Notes: generated by a model from the sequence alone, not told the origin. A stretch of 57,391 nt of DNA from a bacterium (GCA_021814835.1 JAKAHO010000001.1:2225-59615); one strand, 5' to 3'; positions 1 through 9,373 are shown, numbered from the stretch's first letter. Made by a program: numbers and translations.

Positions 1-1446
1 AAAGCGGAAAAAGGCGATATCCAAAGCATTATAAACGCCCGCGGAGAAGTCGTTGCGCAAAAAGAATTCAATCTCGAGTTTCCTTATTCGGGAATAGTTG
101 AAAACGTATACGCGCAGGACGGAAATAAAGTCCAAGCAGGAGACCCTCTATTGAAGCTTGAAACCAAAGAGCTTGATCTCGACCTCGCTCGCCTCCAGGC
201 CGTATTGCAGCAAGCCGAGGCAAATCTCCGCAAACTTCAAGCGGGCGCAACGCTTCAGGACGAAAATGTTTCCCGTGCAAACGTTGCGAGCGCGCAAGCC
301 GCGCTCGACAGCGCAAAGGGAGGCCTCATCGCTGCAATTACGGATGCATATACGCGTTCCGATGATACGGTGCGCAATAAAATTGATCCGTTATTCCTGA
401 ATCCCAGAACAGCCCCCCAGCTTTCTTTTCAAATCAGCGATCAGCAGTTAAAAACGGATATTGAAGCGCTTCGTCTTACAATCGAATCAAAATTGAATGA
501 TTGGTCGGATTCGTTAAAAACTATCGATGCGTCCGGCGACCTCTCCGCATTCGGAGTTAGCGCAAATGCAAACCTTACACTCGTGCGCGCACTCTGCGAT
601 AAAACAACGATTCTCTTGAATACGCTGACCGCAAATACACAGCTCACGCAGACGACCATTGATACGTGGCGGGCGAATGTGTCGGCGGGCAGGCTGGCAG
701 TGGGGCTTGCAGTAACGGCGCTCTCGGCCGCTGAAGAAAAGGTATCAGGCGCGCAATCCGCCCTCTCAATCGCGCAGAATCAGCTCTCGCTTAAACAGGC
801 GGGAACACGTGAAGAAGAAATTGCAGCAGCAAGGGCGCAGGTTGATGAAGTAAACAGCGAAATTGCCGCCACACAGGATAAGATTGCAAAAGCGACGCTC
901 TATGCGCCCGCCTCGGCGATTGTTACGAAGGTATACCTTGAGCAAAAAGAAATATTTACGCCGGGAACTCCCGCGATATCGCTCTCCGTAGACGCGTTGA
1001 AACTCCAGTCAGACATCTCCGAGCTTGATATCGGAAAGCTCAGAATGAACGGCGGACTTGATGTGAATATAAAATTCGATGCGTTTCCCGATAATACGTA
1101 TGTAGGAAAACTCTTATCGATAGATGCCAAGGAAATAATCAAGGAGGGTGATACATTCTACCGCGCAAACATCTTTTTCGATCCATCTGTGGCGCAAAAG
1201 GACGGCAATATTGTGCGCGCAGGAATGAGCGCCGATCTTAAAATTATCGCGGAAACGAAGAAGAATGCGGTGAAAATTTCAGGGATAGCCGTATATAAGA
1301 AGGGGGAAAAATCATATGTACAAGTCGTGAATGGAACAACAATCACGGAGACCGAGGTAAAAACGGGCGTTTCGGACGGTGAAAATATCGAAATTATTGA
1401 GGGGCTAAAAGAAGGCCAGTATGTCCGCGTTTCGGGCAATCAATAG
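1..1446 (+). CDS. HlyD/MacA-family efflux periplasmic adaptor subunit, 5' truncated by window
   Basis: Reading frame 1 is open from base 1, so the true start lies outside the window; 481 codons are visible. The order of parts is that of a membrane-fusion protein: a lipoyl half-motif (SGIVENVYAQDGNKVQAGD, about visible residues 30-50), a long Ala/Gln-rich coiled coil broken by a helical insert, the second lipoyl half (ATLYAPASAIVTKVY), a beta-barrel region and a membrane-proximal domain ending in EGLKEGQYVRVSGNQ. Such adaptors link an inner-membrane ABC or RND transporter to the cell surface. It lies 5 bp upstream of an ABC ATPase and then a MacB-type permease, so the three probably form one efflux unit. 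The family is clear; the substrate is unknown. Confidence 0.9.
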   Translation, partial: KAEKGDIQSIINARGEVVAQKEFNLEFPYSGIVENVYAQDGNKVQAGDPLLKLETKELDLDLARLQAVLQQAEANLRKLQAGATLQDENVSRANVASAQAALDSAKGGLIAAITDAYTRSDDTVRNKIDPLFLNPRTAPQLSFQISDQQLKTDIEALRLTIESKLNDWSDSLKTIDASGDLSAFGVSANANLTLVRALCDKTTILLNTLTANTQLTQTTIDTWRANVSAGRLAVGLAVTALSAAEEKVSGAQSALSIAQNQLSLKQAGTREEEIAAARAQVDEVNSEIAATQDKIAKATLYAPASAIVTKVYLEQKEIFTPGTPAISLSVDALKLQSDISELDIGKLRMNGGLDVNIKFDAFPDNTYVGKLLSIDAKEIIKEGDTFYRANIFFDPSVAQKDGNIVRAGMSADLKIIAETKKNAVKISGIAVYKKGEKSYVQVVNGTTITETEVKTGVSDGENIEIIEGLKEGQYVRVSGNQ

Positions 1447-1451
1447 GCTTC

Positions 1452-2327
1452 ATGCACAGCGAACACGAAAGAATGGAGTCGAAAATAGACTTGGTGTGCG
1501 GTATGCACCTCAAGGAATTTCCGCACGCGTTAACCTGCGCATACAAGGGAAAACATTATCACTTTTGCGGTGAGGGATGTTTTGAGCGTTTTAAAAAAAA
1601 TCCCGAAAAATATCTTGGCGTGCCCTTCATTCATCTCGAGGGAGTATATAAATCCTTCGGGCATGGCGCATCGCAAACGTCAATTTTAAAAGGAGTCGAC
1701 GTTCATATTTGGGAAGGAGATTTTGTTTCAATTATCGGCCCGAGCGGTTCAGGTAAGAGCACGCTCCTCAATATGATGGGTCTCCTCGACAAACCGACAA
1801 AAGGAAAGGTACTGGTACGCGGAAAAGACGCTTCAAAGCTTACTGATGATGCGGCGGCGGAACTGCGCTCGACCGTCTTCGGTTTTGTATTCCAGCAATA
1901 CAACCTGATTCCATGGCTCAATGCATATGAGAATGCGACAATCCCGCTCGTGTTTTCAGGCCACGCTGATGATATTGCGCGCCGCAAACTTCTCGATAAA
2001 AGATTTAAAGAAGTGGGCTTGGGCGAACGAATGACGCACAAACCAACGGAACTTTCGGGGGGTGAGCAGCAGCGCGTTGCGCTTCTTCGTGCACTCGTAA
2101 ACGATCCCGCGATATTGTTCGGAGACGAACCGACGGGAAACCTCGATTCAAAAACGGGCAATATGCTGCTTGATTCGCTGATTGAACTGAACCGCACGCA
2201 AGGAAAAACGCTGGTGATAGTCACGCACGATAAGGACATTGCCGAACGCGCCGATGAAATAATTACCGTACGCGACGGCGTACTCGTGCCCGACCACCAC
2301 GTGCATAAAGCAACCTATACCGAATAA
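1452..2327 (+). CDS. ABC transporter ATPase (MacB/LolD type) with N-terminal YHS metal-binding domain
   Basis: Residues about 14-56 form a YHS/TRASH-like domain (VCGMHLKEFPHAL, then HYHFCGEGCFERFKKNP) with cysteines at the usual metal-binding spots. From about residue 60 a complete MacB/LolD-type ATPase follows: Walker A GPSGSGKST, Q-loop FQQYN, signature LSGGEQQRV, Walker B ILFGDEPT and H-loop VTHD. It powers the permease encoded next, whose ATG shares one base with this stop (TAATG). An alternative start is the Met at 1473, which would still include the YHS domain. The YHS fusion is uncommon for this ATPase family and suggests metal sensing or a metal-linked substrate; that part is inference. 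Confidence 0.93.
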   Translation: MHSEHERMESKIDLVCGMHLKEFPHALTCAYKGKHYHFCGEGCFERFKKNPEKYLGVPFIHLEGVYKSFGHGASQTSILKGVDVHIWEGDFVSIIGPSGSGKSTLLNMMGLLDKPTKGKVLVRGKDASKLTDDAAAELRSTVFGFVFQQYNLIPWLNAYENATIPLVFSGHADDIARRKLLDKRFKEVGLGERMTHKPTELSGGEQQRVALLRALVNDPAILFGDEPTGNLDSKTGNMLLDSLIELNRTQGKTLVIVTHDKDIAERADEIITVRDGVLVPDHHVHKATYTE

Positions 2328-3532
2328 TGCTTAAACAATCGATTATTCTTGTACTGAAGGGGATCCGATACCGTGGCATGCGGAGCTTCCTCACCGTGCT
2401 CGGTATCGTTATCGCAGTAATGCTCGTTGTTTGTATTTTTGCGTTGGGTTCGGGTGTACAAAGCGCTGCATCAAAAATGCTCAGCATGTTCGGCTCGGAT
2501 ATGATTGCGCTGATGCCCGGAAAAGAAACTAATCCCATAAGCGGACTTTTTGGAGACCGGCGGTTCAGGGAAAGAGATATTACCGCGCTTAATTCGATTC
2601 CCGGAGTGCGGTTTGCTTCGCCTGTTGATATTGCGGCCTTCAATACCGAATTCAACGGCGAAAAAGAAACAATAATGGTGCACGCAGTTAAGTGGCGTGA
2701 AATGCGGGTTGTGTTCGAAGAAATGCAGGGATTGAAACTTACTGAAGGAACATGGCCGACAAATGACACAGAAAGCAAGGTGGTGCTCGGATACACGGCA
2801 GCAAATGAACTTTTTAAGCGCGGGGTTCACGCAGGCGACGAAATTATTTTTGGCGCATCAAAGCGCATAATGGTTTCCGGAGTACTCGACAAAACAGGAA
2901 GTCGGGATGATGACAATTCGGCATATATGTCATTCGACAATTTTCATATGCTGACCGACAGACGAGGGGCTATTTCCGCAATGGTCAAAATTCTTCCGGG
3001 ATACAATATTGAAATTATTGCGCGTCAAATCCGCGCGGAACTCGCAAAGCAGGAAGTAGTGCGCGACTTCACGGTGCTCACTTCAAAAAAAGTGAATCAG
3101 CTCGTAGGCGACATTCTCGGCATGATCGAATTCGTGCTGGTGGTGATTGCGCTTGTCTCACTGCTCGTCGGCGCGGTGGGTATTACGAATACTATGTATA
3201 CGTCCGTGCTTGAACGCACAAAGCAAATCGGCGTACTGAAAGCCATAGGCGCGTCGAGCGAAAACATTCTCTCAATGTTCCTCATAGAAGCAGGTTTTAT
3301 CGGACTTTTTGGAGGAATTGTGGGGCTTGTCACCGGCATTTTAAGTGCGTATCTTATCGGGCTCTCTGCTACAACATTTGGCATCAGCAATCTCTTCTCA
3401 TTTGCGGCGCTCGATTATCTGGGACTCTTCGTAATTCTTGTGATAACATTTGTAACAGGAATGATGGCGGGCTACTTCCCGGCGCGGCGAGCATCAAAAA
3501 TGGAGGCCGCAGAAGCGCTCCGTTACGAATAA
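2327..3532 (+). CDS. MacB/FtsX-type ABC transporter permease
   Basis: 401 residues with the MacB layout: an N-terminal membrane segment (FLTVLGIVIAVMLVVCIFALG), a large extracytoplasmic MacB_PCD-like domain (about residues 45-250) and three C-terminal membrane helices, ending in the typical ARRASKMEAAEALRYE. FtsX-core motifs such as RTKQIGVLKAIGAS are present. It overlaps the preceding ATPase gene by one base (TAATG), which implies translational coupling. Together with the adaptor upstream it forms a mechanotransmission-type exporter. The substrate cannot be read from the sequence. Confidence 0.93.
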   Translation: MLKQSIILVLKGIRYRGMRSFLTVLGIVIAVMLVVCIFALGSGVQSAASKMLSMFGSDMIALMPGKETNPISGLFGDRRFRERDITALNSIPGVRFASPVDIAAFNTEFNGEKETIMVHAVKWREMRVVFEEMQGLKLTEGTWPTNDTESKVVLGYTAANELFKRGVHAGDEIIFGASKRIMVSGVLDKTGSRDDDNSAYMSFDNFHMLTDRRGAISAMVKILPGYNIEIIARQIRAELAKQEVVRDFTVLTSKKVNQLVGDILGMIEFVLVVIALVSLLVGAVGITNTMYTSVLERTKQIGVLKAIGASSENILSMFLIEAGFIGLFGGIVGLVTGILSAYLIGLSATTFGISNLFSFAALDYLGLFVILVITFVTGMMAGYFPARRASKMEAAEALRYE

Positions 3533-3533
3533 C

Positions 3534-4244
3534 ATGAAACTACATCGCATTGAATGGAATAAGGTAACGCGTTTCTCAAAATTGGTTGCGCTCGCAATGC
3601 TCGTAGTGTTGCCGTTTTCAGGGTTCGGTCTTGGAGCGTGGTATGGCATTGTGCGCGGAAAAACATTAATAAAAGAACCATCGGTCTCGATAAGCGCCGC
3701 AACCGCGCTTCAAATGAAAAGCGAAACGTGGGTAGACCAGCAGATTCCGGGCCTCACGTTTACGTTCAAAACGCCGATTGATATCCAGCCCGCAGAAATG
3801 GGAAGGTCAGAAACAACCGATTGGCGGCGCGACAGCAACGGCACAAACGGAATGAGTTATTTGCGCATAGAGGTGCCGAAACTTTTTGAGCCGATGTCCA
3901 ACTTCCAAGATGCGGAACTCACGGTCGGTTCAAGCGATGATGCGTCTGCAGTCGCAAATTGTCTGCAGTATCAACAGACGGGAGGCGGGTTAGGCGGTGT
4001 AACAAACGAAACGATACATGGTACTGATTTCCGAGTGTATAGCAGTTCAGACGCGGGAGCGGGAAATAGATACTATCAAACAAGTTACCGCACCATTCTT
4101 AACGGTTCGTGTTACGCAATCGAATATCTTATTCATTCAACCGCGCTCGGAAACTACCCCGAAGAGTTCGGACTGCACGAATTCAACATCGAACGCGTGA
4201 AAGCGCTTCTTGAGGGAATTGTGCATTCATTTTCGTTCAGATAA
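3534..4244 (+). CDS. membrane-anchored protein of unknown function, efflux operon
   Basis: 236 residues with one N-terminal membrane segment (about residues 18-42, LVALAMLVVLPFSGFGLGAWYGIV) followed by a soluble, presumably extracytoplasmic domain. Two cysteines (ANCLQ and GSCYA) could pair as a disulfide. It starts 1 base after the permease stop, so it is the last gene of the efflux operon. I do not recognise the family; similar anchored proteins of unknown role are common in these genomes. Confidence 0.75.
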   Translation: MKLHRIEWNKVTRFSKLVALAMLVVLPFSGFGLGAWYGIVRGKTLIKEPSVSISAATALQMKSETWVDQQIPGLTFTFKTPIDIQPAEMGRSETTDWRRDSNGTNGMSYLRIEVPKLFEPMSNFQDAELTVGSSDDASAVANCLQYQQTGGGLGGVTNETIHGTDFRVYSSSDAGAGNRYYQTSYRTILNGSCYAIEYLIHSTALGNYPEEFGLHEFNIERVKALLEGIVHSFSFR

Positions 4245-4296
4245 GGGTTAGGGAAGGCGGATAGACCGCATACTATCTTTATTTCTGTCAACGTGC

Positions 4297-4302
4297 TAGA
4301 AT
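4297..4302 (+). promoter_or_regulatory. -10 box TAGAAT, leaderless promoter of the DEAD helicase
   Basis: TGCTAGAAT is an extended -10 hexamer. It overlaps the first possible ATG (4301), so transcription should begin near 4309-4313 and the second in-frame ATG (4313) is the likely leaderless start. Confidence 0.55.
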
Positions 4303-4312
4303 GCCCCAACAA

Positions 4313-5662
4313 ATGAATACTAATGAAAAGAGGTTCGCGGAGCTCGGTATAGCCCCCGGAATCCTCTCTGTAATCGAAAAATTGGGCTTTAAAGCGCCCA
4401 CCCCTATCCAAGGGCAGTCTATCCCTGTGGGTATCGAAGGAAAGGACGTAATGGGCATTGCTCAGACCGGCACAGGCAAAACGCTTGCGTTCGGCATTCC
4501 TATGATTCAGCGCGTGCTCTCAGGAGTAGGCCGCGGTCTTGTGATTGTGCCGACGCGCGAACTCGCGCTTCAGGTTGCGGAATCATTGCATGCGGTCGGA
4601 AGCCCTCTTGGCGTTAAATTTACCGTATTAATCGGCGGCGAACCGATGCAACGCCAGCTCCGCAGCTTGGCACGCAAACCCGACATCCTTATCTGCACGC
4701 CGGGAAGAATGATTGATCACCTCGACCAAAAAACAGTCTCACTCGAAAAAGTGCGCACGCTCGTCCTCGATGAAGCGGACAGGATGCTTGATATGGGTTT
4801 TGCGCCTCAGTTGAAACAGATTTTGCAGACAGTTCCCAAGGAACGCCAGACCATGCTTTTCTCGGCGACGATGCCTGATGAAATCGTGCACATTGCGCGC
4901 ACGTATATGCAGCTTCCGATTCGTGTTGAAATCGCGCGTCAGGGAAGTACCGCAAAGGACGTCACGCAAGAATTGTTCTTTGTGTCGCAGGAAGATAAAT
5001 CGCGTCTTTTGGAAAAGATTCTTCAGGATTATAAGGGTTCAGTGCTTGTCTTTTCGCGCACGAAACACAATGCAAAACGCATTGCGGCGACGGTTCGCTT
5101 CTTGGGCCACACTGCCACCGAGATTCACTCGAACCGCTCGCTCGGACAGCGCACAGAAGCGCTTGCGGGATTTAAGACAGGAAAATACCGCGTACTCGTG
5201 GCAACCGATATCGCGGCCCGTGGCATCGACGTAAACAATATTGAGCTCGTTATTAACTACGATCTTCCTGAAAATCCGGAAGATTATGTGCACCGCATCG
5301 GCAGAACCGGCCGCGCAGGTGCAAGCGGCCACGCAATCTCATTTGCGCGCTCAAACCAGCGCGATGACGTCCGCTCTATCGAGCGCCTCGTCCGCTCAAC
5401 GCTTCCGGTTTCAAAACTTCCAGAACTTCCGAGGCCGTTGCCGGGTGTAAAAACCGGAATTCCCGATGAACGTCCGGAACGTCGCCAGATGCGCCGCTTC
5501 CCGCATATGGATCGCAGTCAGAGCCGTACCCGTGTTAAAGTGGAGGGTTCGAGGAGTGCTGAGCTCCAGCAAAACGGCTACGCGCGAAGGCATGCAGAAG
5601 GCCCGAAGCGCACACCCCGTTTCCGCAGCCGCGGACCGCGCAGAGAAAGATTCGGACGATAA
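4313..5662 (+). CDS. DEAD-box ATP-dependent RNA helicase, RhlE-like
   Basis: 449 residues. Motifs in order: Q-motif GFKAPTPIQ, motif I AQTGTGKT, Ia PTRELA, Ib TPGR, motif II DEAD (VLDEADRM), motif III SAT, motif V ATDIAARGID and motif VI HRIGRTGR, then a basic Arg-rich tail typical of RhlE/DeaD cold-shock helicases. It remodels RNA in ribosome assembly or mRNA decay (family knowledge). The start at 4313 is preferred over 4301 because the -10 box overlaps the earlier ATG. A strong terminator follows. Confidence 0.95.
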   Translation: MNTNEKRFAELGIAPGILSVIEKLGFKAPTPIQGQSIPVGIEGKDVMGIAQTGTGKTLAFGIPMIQRVLSGVGRGLVIVPTRELALQVAESLHAVGSPLGVKFTVLIGGEPMQRQLRSLARKPDILICTPGRMIDHLDQKTVSLEKVRTLVLDEADRMLDMGFAPQLKQILQTVPKERQTMLFSATMPDEIVHIARTYMQLPIRVEIARQGSTAKDVTQELFFVSQEDKSRLLEKILQDYKGSVLVFSRTKHNAKRIAATVRFLGHTATEIHSNRSLGQRTEALAGFKTGKYRVLVATDIAARGIDVNNIELVINYDLPENPEDYVHRIGRTGRAGASGHAISFARSNQRDDVRSIERLVRSTLPVSKLPELPRPLPGVKTGIPDERPERRQMRRFPHMDRSQSRTRVKVEGSRSAELQQNGYARRHAEGPKRTPRFRSRGPRRERFGR

Positions 5663-5666
5663 CAAG

Positions 5667-5698
5667 ATTCCCCGCCTATCTGATAGGCGGGGAATTTT
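5667..5698 (+). terminator. intrinsic terminator after the DEAD helicase
   Basis: A 13-bp GC-rich hairpin (TTCCCCGCCTATC paired with GATAGGCGGGGAA) followed by TTTT, just after the helicase stop. Confidence 0.85.
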
Positions 5699-5765
5699 AA
5701 ATTCATAATTTTCAATTTTCAAACACCGACAATCAAGAAGTATCCGCCTCTTATTCCGTCATTGG

Positions 5766-5784
5766 AAATTGAAAATTTGTCATT
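5766..5784. repeat. dispersed AT-rich intergenic repeat, copy 1
   Basis: The 19 bases AAATTGAAAATTTGTCATT recur exactly at 45082-45100. A related inverted stretch lies at about 5704-5720. Both copies sit in intergenic space beside a hairpin. The role is unknown. Confidence 0.5.
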
Positions 5785-5790
5785 CAAGAT

Positions 5791-5818
5791 TTCAGCCCTT
5801 CCGGCAGGAAGGGCTGAA
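5791..5818. terminator. hairpin between convergent helicase and ABC-F genes
   Basis: A 12-bp perfect stem, TTCAGCCCTTCC with GGAAGGGCTGAA around a GCA-type loop. On the + strand it is followed by CACTTTT; on the - strand there is no clear U-run. It may end ABC-F transcription weakly. Confidence 0.45.
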
Positions 5819-5823
5819 CACTT

Positions 5824-7275
5824 TTATTCTTTTGCGAGGTCGAACGTTTCGTCGATGCGTATCTGGCTCACGAACTCGGGGACGTGGCTTACAAGCACCA
5901 TCGCGCCGTCATACTTATTGAGCGCCGCCGCGATTACAGGGAGATGGCGGAAATTCATATGGTTCGTCGGCTCGTCCAAGATAAGGAGTCCAGGGCGGAG
6001 AAGCACCAATTGCGCCATCGCAACAAGTCCCTTCTGGCCTTCTGAGAGCGTACCGATTTTCTTTTTCATCACATTTTCGTCGATAAGGAAGCCCGCCGCA
6101 GTGGAGCGGAGCTCAAGTTCGGTAATTCTGTCCATAACTGACGCGAGTGCGTTGTAGACGGTATCTTCAAAGTTAAGCGTCGAAAAATCCTGACGGTAAT
6201 AGCCGACGCGGACGCCCTCCTGAATAGAAGAACCCTTCCCTCCGCGGGCGATAGACTCAAGCAATGTGCTCTTGCCGATGCCGTTGGGGCCCGAGAGTAA
6301 AAGGTGCGTATTCTTCTTTATCGCAATATTGGCTTTTTTATTGACGGGTTTATGATTCTTAAAAATCGTATATGAAGCAATTTTCAAAATATCGCCGATA
6401 AGTTCGGGCTGGGAGGGGATTACGAAAGGCCTGATGGTCTTATCTTCCTTGCGGACATCGACAATCTGTTCCTCCATTTCCTCAACCTTCTCCCTCATTT
6501 TCTTTGCAACAAGACGCATCTGTCCGCCTTTATGCGCGAAAAAGTTCGCCTTTTCCTTGTTCGCCTGAATTTCTTTTTCGAGAAGCGCGTTTTTGCGGTT
6601 TTCTTTCTCAATACGCAACGTAATATCGGCGACCACGTTCGTGTAGTTGCCGACGTACTGCTCAACTTTGCGCGTATGCAAATCGAGGTAGAGCACGCCC
6701 TGCGTAAACGCGTTCAAAAATTGCGCATCGTGTGAAATAACAATGAGCGTTTTCTTATATTCAACGAGGAATTTCGTAAGGTGCGCGATGCCTTCCTTGT
6801 CGAGGTTGTTTGTCGGCTCATCAAGAAGGAGCAAATCGGGCGCCTGAATAAGCGCGGACGCAAGAAGCAGGCGCGCCTGCTGGCCGCCAGAAAATGACTT
6901 TACAATCCTGTCGTGTGGCGCCGAGAGATTCACCACTTCAAGCACCTCATCAATGAGCGGATCGATATTGTAGACCTTCTTATCAAAACGCTTTTCAAAA
7001 AATTCACGGATAGTAAGTTCGAGCTCATCGCGGGGAATAACTTGGCGCGCGGTAGCAATAGTCATTCCGTTTGCAACGTGAACAGAACCCGATTCAGGAT
7101 GAATCGCTTTGGTAATAAGTTTAAAAATAGTGCTCTTGCCTGCACCGTTCTGACCCATAAGCGTCACCTTCCAACCCTTGCGCACGCCAAATGACACCTC
7201 ATCCAAAATGGGGTGATGGGGTCCGTACTCGTACGAAACCTTGTCAAAACGCAATATGACCTCGTCGTTTGCCAT
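5824..7275 (-). CDS. ABC-F family ATP-binding cassette protein (ribosome-associated type)
   Basis: 483 residues with two ATPase domains and no membrane segments. The first has Walker A GQNGAGKST, signature SFSGGQQAR and Walker B LLLLDEPTNNLD; the second has GPNGIGKST, LSEGQKGLV and LLILDEPTNHM. A charged linker helix (EKEIQANKEKANFFAHKGG) joins them, as in Uup/EttA-type translation factors. The start at 7275 (MANDEV) is chosen because the first ATPase domain begins right after it; 86 upstream in-frame residues overlap the divergent gene and do not look coding. ABC-F proteins act on the ribosomal E site or confer antibiotic protection; which applies here is open. Confidence 0.9.
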   Translation of the reverse strand: MANDEVILRFDKVSYEYGPHHPILDEVSFGVRKGWKVTLMGQNGAGKSTIFKLITKAIHPESGSVHVANGMTIATARQVIPRDELELTIREFFEKRFDKKVYNIDPLIDEVLEVVNLSAPHDRIVKSFSGGQQARLLLASALIQAPDLLLLDEPTNNLDKEGIAHLTKFLVEYKKTLIVISHDAQFLNAFTQGVLYLDLHTRKVEQYVGNYTNVVADITLRIEKENRKNALLEKEIQANKEKANFFAHKGGQMRLVAKKMREKVEEMEEQIVDVRKEDKTIRPFVIPSQPELIGDILKIASYTIFKNHKPVNKKANIAIKKNTHLLLSGPNGIGKSTLLESIARGGKGSSIQEGVRVGYYRQDFSTLNFEDTVYNALASVMDRITELELRSTAAGFLIDENVMKKKIGTLSEGQKGLVAMAQLVLLRPGLLILDEPTNHMNFRHLPVIAAALNKYDGAMVLVSHVPEFVSQIRIDETFDLAKE

Positions 7276-7307
7276 AGTTTTTACTGGTGCTTCATTGTGC
7301 CAGATAT

Positions 7308-7335
7308 TTGCCGTTTTGTCACTATTCCGTACAAT
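7308..7335 (+). promoter_or_regulatory. promoter of the BaiN-type flavoprotein gene
   Basis: TTGCCG, a 16-base spacer, then TACAAT (7330-7335). The predicted start site coincides with the ATG at 7343, giving a leaderless transcript. Confidence 0.55.
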
Positions 7336-7342
7336 GGTGGGT

Positions 7343-8611
7343 ATGCAGAAAAGGAAGGAGTGGGACGTTGCGGTAATAGGCGGGGGACCATCAGGTATGA
7401 TGGCGGCAGGCAGGGCGGCCGAACTGGGCGCCCGGGTAATTTTGCTTGAGAAAAATGCCGTCCTTGGCAAGAAGCTTTTAATATCAGGCGGAGGCAGGTG
7501 CAACTTTACGAATGCAGAATTCGACACGCGCACGCTCCTTTCGAAATTCAGAAAGGCGAGCGACTTCCTCCATTCACCGTTTTCTCAGTTCGGCGTGAAA
7601 GAAGCCATTGCATTTTTTGAGCAATACGGCAGTCCGCACAAAATTGAGGAGGGAAAACGCGCATTTCCTGCGAGCAATAAATCATCCTCAATCCGCGATG
7701 CGCTAGTTTCGTATATGAAGAAAGGGGGAGTCGCAATATCAACAGAAAGCGCTGTTAAAAGCATTACGCGCGACAAAACAAGCATAACCGGGCTCGAACT
7801 CGAAAACGGAGAAACAATACACGCACGCGCAATTGTTGTTGCAACGGGAGGATTATCGCGACCCGATACGGGCTCTACGGGAGACGGTTTCGCGTGGCTC
7901 TCGGACATCGGCCACACGATTGCGAAACCCGATCCGTCGCTTGTGCCAATTGCCATAACCGACGTCTGGGTAAAAGCGCTTCAGGGCGTGACCCTAAACG
8001 ACATAAAACTCTCCGTTATACAGAACGGCAAAAAACAACTTTCAAAGAAGGGGAGGATTCTTTTCACGCACTTTGGAGTAAGCGGTCCCACTATCATCAA
8101 TATGAGCAAGGACATCGGCGAGCTTCTTGGATACGGCCCCGTTGAAATTCTTCTTGATATCCAGCCGGCGCTCGACCACGGAATGTTGAACGAAAAACTG
8201 CAGGAAATCTTTAAAACGAACAGCAATAAGATATTTAAAAGCGTGGTCGGCGAGCTTGTTCCTGTGGCGGCGCTTGCGCCGATAGTTATGTCGCTATCCG
8301 AAATTCGTCCTGACACGTTTTGCCACAGCATTACGCGCGAAGAGCGTATGAAGCTTATTGCGACATTGAAAGCGTTGCCGATGCACGTGGAACACCTCTT
8401 GGGAAGCGACAAGGCAATTGTGACAAGCGGCGGCGTGCCGCTCACTGAAGTTGATACGCGCGCAATGCGTTCGTTGAAATACAACAATCTCTATCTTACG
8501 GGTGATATTTTGGATATCGACAGACCCTCGGGCGGCTTCAGTCTTCAGCTCTGTTGGACGAGCGGATATGTCGCGGGTACGCATGCTGCGGAACAAATAA
8601 AGAGAAAATAA
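7343..8611 (+). CDS. NAD(P)/FAD-dependent oxidoreductase, HI0933/BaiN (aminoacetone oxidase-like) family
   Basis: 422 residues. An N-terminal dinucleotide-binding motif (VAVIGGGPSGMMAA) is followed by the family signature GKKLLISGGGRCNFTN and by the C-terminal FAD-contact block GGVPLTEVD, then LYLTGDILDIDRPSGG. These flavoproteins have poorly fixed substrates. The promoter 8 bases upstream makes ATG 7343 the likely leaderless start; ATG 7334 would add three residues but lies inside the -10 box. Transcribed divergently from ABC-F. Confidence 0.92.
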   Translation: MQKRKEWDVAVIGGGPSGMMAAGRAAELGARVILLEKNAVLGKKLLISGGGRCNFTNAEFDTRTLLSKFRKASDFLHSPFSQFGVKEAIAFFEQYGSPHKIEEGKRAFPASNKSSSIRDALVSYMKKGGVAISTESAVKSITRDKTSITGLELENGETIHARAIVVATGGLSRPDTGSTGDGFAWLSDIGHTIAKPDPSLVPIAITDVWVKALQGVTLNDIKLSVIQNGKKQLSKKGRILFTHFGVSGPTIINMSKDIGELLGYGPVEILLDIQPALDHGMLNEKLQEIFKTNSNKIFKSVVGELVPVAALAPIVMSLSEIRPDTFCHSITREERMKLIATLKALPMHVEHLLGSDKAIVTSGGVPLTEVDTRAMRSLKYNNLYLTGDILDIDRPSGGFSLQLCWTSGYVAGTHAAEQIKRK

Positions 8612-8638
8612 AAAACTCCCGCATTCGCGGGAATTTTT
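8611..8638. terminator. bidirectional terminator between flavoprotein and nitroreductase genes
   Basis: AAAAACTCCCGC, loop, GCGGGAATTTTT: a stem with A-run and T-run on either side, serving both convergent genes. Confidence 0.85.
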
Positions 8639-8643
8639 CTTTA

Positions 8644-9282
8644 CTAGTTTATTTCAACAATCACATCTTCTTTTGCAAACCGCGATTTTGGTTCATTCGC
8701 ATGCGTATCCTCGGCTGATCTGAAGCCGAGCGCAACGCACACCACGGATTCAAGTCCGCGAGACTTAAAGTTCAAAATTTCATCGAACTTTGCGGAGTCA
8801 AAGCCCTCCATGGGACACGCATCAATCTTTTCTGCCGCAGCGGCGGTAAGTACAACGCCGAGCGCGATATATGCTTGATTACGCACCCACGCCTTCAAGG
8901 CATCGGAAGTTTTCATCTTCATAAAGCCCTTCATTGTTTTCTCATGAGCTCCGAGCTTCGCATCATCAATCGAAGGATTGTCCTTTTTCATTGATGCGAG
9001 ATGCGCGTCTACGAGCGACTCATCGGGAACGGAAGGAACAGTAATAACAATGAAATGGGAAGCATCCGTAACCTGCGTCTGGTTCCACGCGGCCGCTTTC
9101 AATTGCTCGCGCGTTGCGGGGTTATTCACCACCACAAATTTCCATGGCTGAATGCCGAATGAGGAAGGCGCAAGCCGCAATGCTTCAAGCATCGCATCAA
9201 TCTGTCCTTCTGAAAGTTTCTTTTGCGCATCAAACTTTTTGGTTGCATAGCGCCACTGCAACGCTTTTATAATAGTGTTCAT
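8644..9282 (-). CDS. nitroreductase-family NAD(P)H oxidoreductase (NfsB-like)
   Basis: 212 residues of the FMN-dependent nitroreductase fold: N-terminal RYATKKFD (FMN phosphate contact), LRLAPSSFGIQPWKF, and C-terminal VVCVALGFRSAED. Related enzymes reduce nitroaromatics, quinones or flavins at the cost of NAD(P)H (family knowledge). A single-gene unit between two terminators. Confidence 0.92.
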   Translation of the reverse strand: MNTIIKALQWRYATKKFDAQKKLSEGQIDAMLEALRLAPSSFGIQPWKFVVVNNPATREQLKAAAWNQTQVTDASHFIVITVPSVPDESLVDAHLASMKKDNPSIDDAKLGAHEKTMKGFMKMKTSDALKAWVRNQAYIALGVVLTAAAAEKIDACPMEGFDSAKFDEILNFKSRGLESVVCVALGFRSAEDTHANEPKSRFAKEDVIVEIN

Positions 9283-9320
9283 ACCCCATCATTCTACTCT
9301 TCACGACTCTTAGAAACAAT

Positions 9321-9354
9321 AAAAAAATCCGCATACTCTATTGAGTATGCGGAT
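9321..9354 (-). terminator. terminator of the arginine kinase gene
   Basis: Read on the - strand: a perfect stem ATCCGCATACTC/GAGTATGCGGAT followed by seven T residues. Confidence 0.85.
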
Positions 9355-9373
9355 GAGATTCAGATACGGAAGG

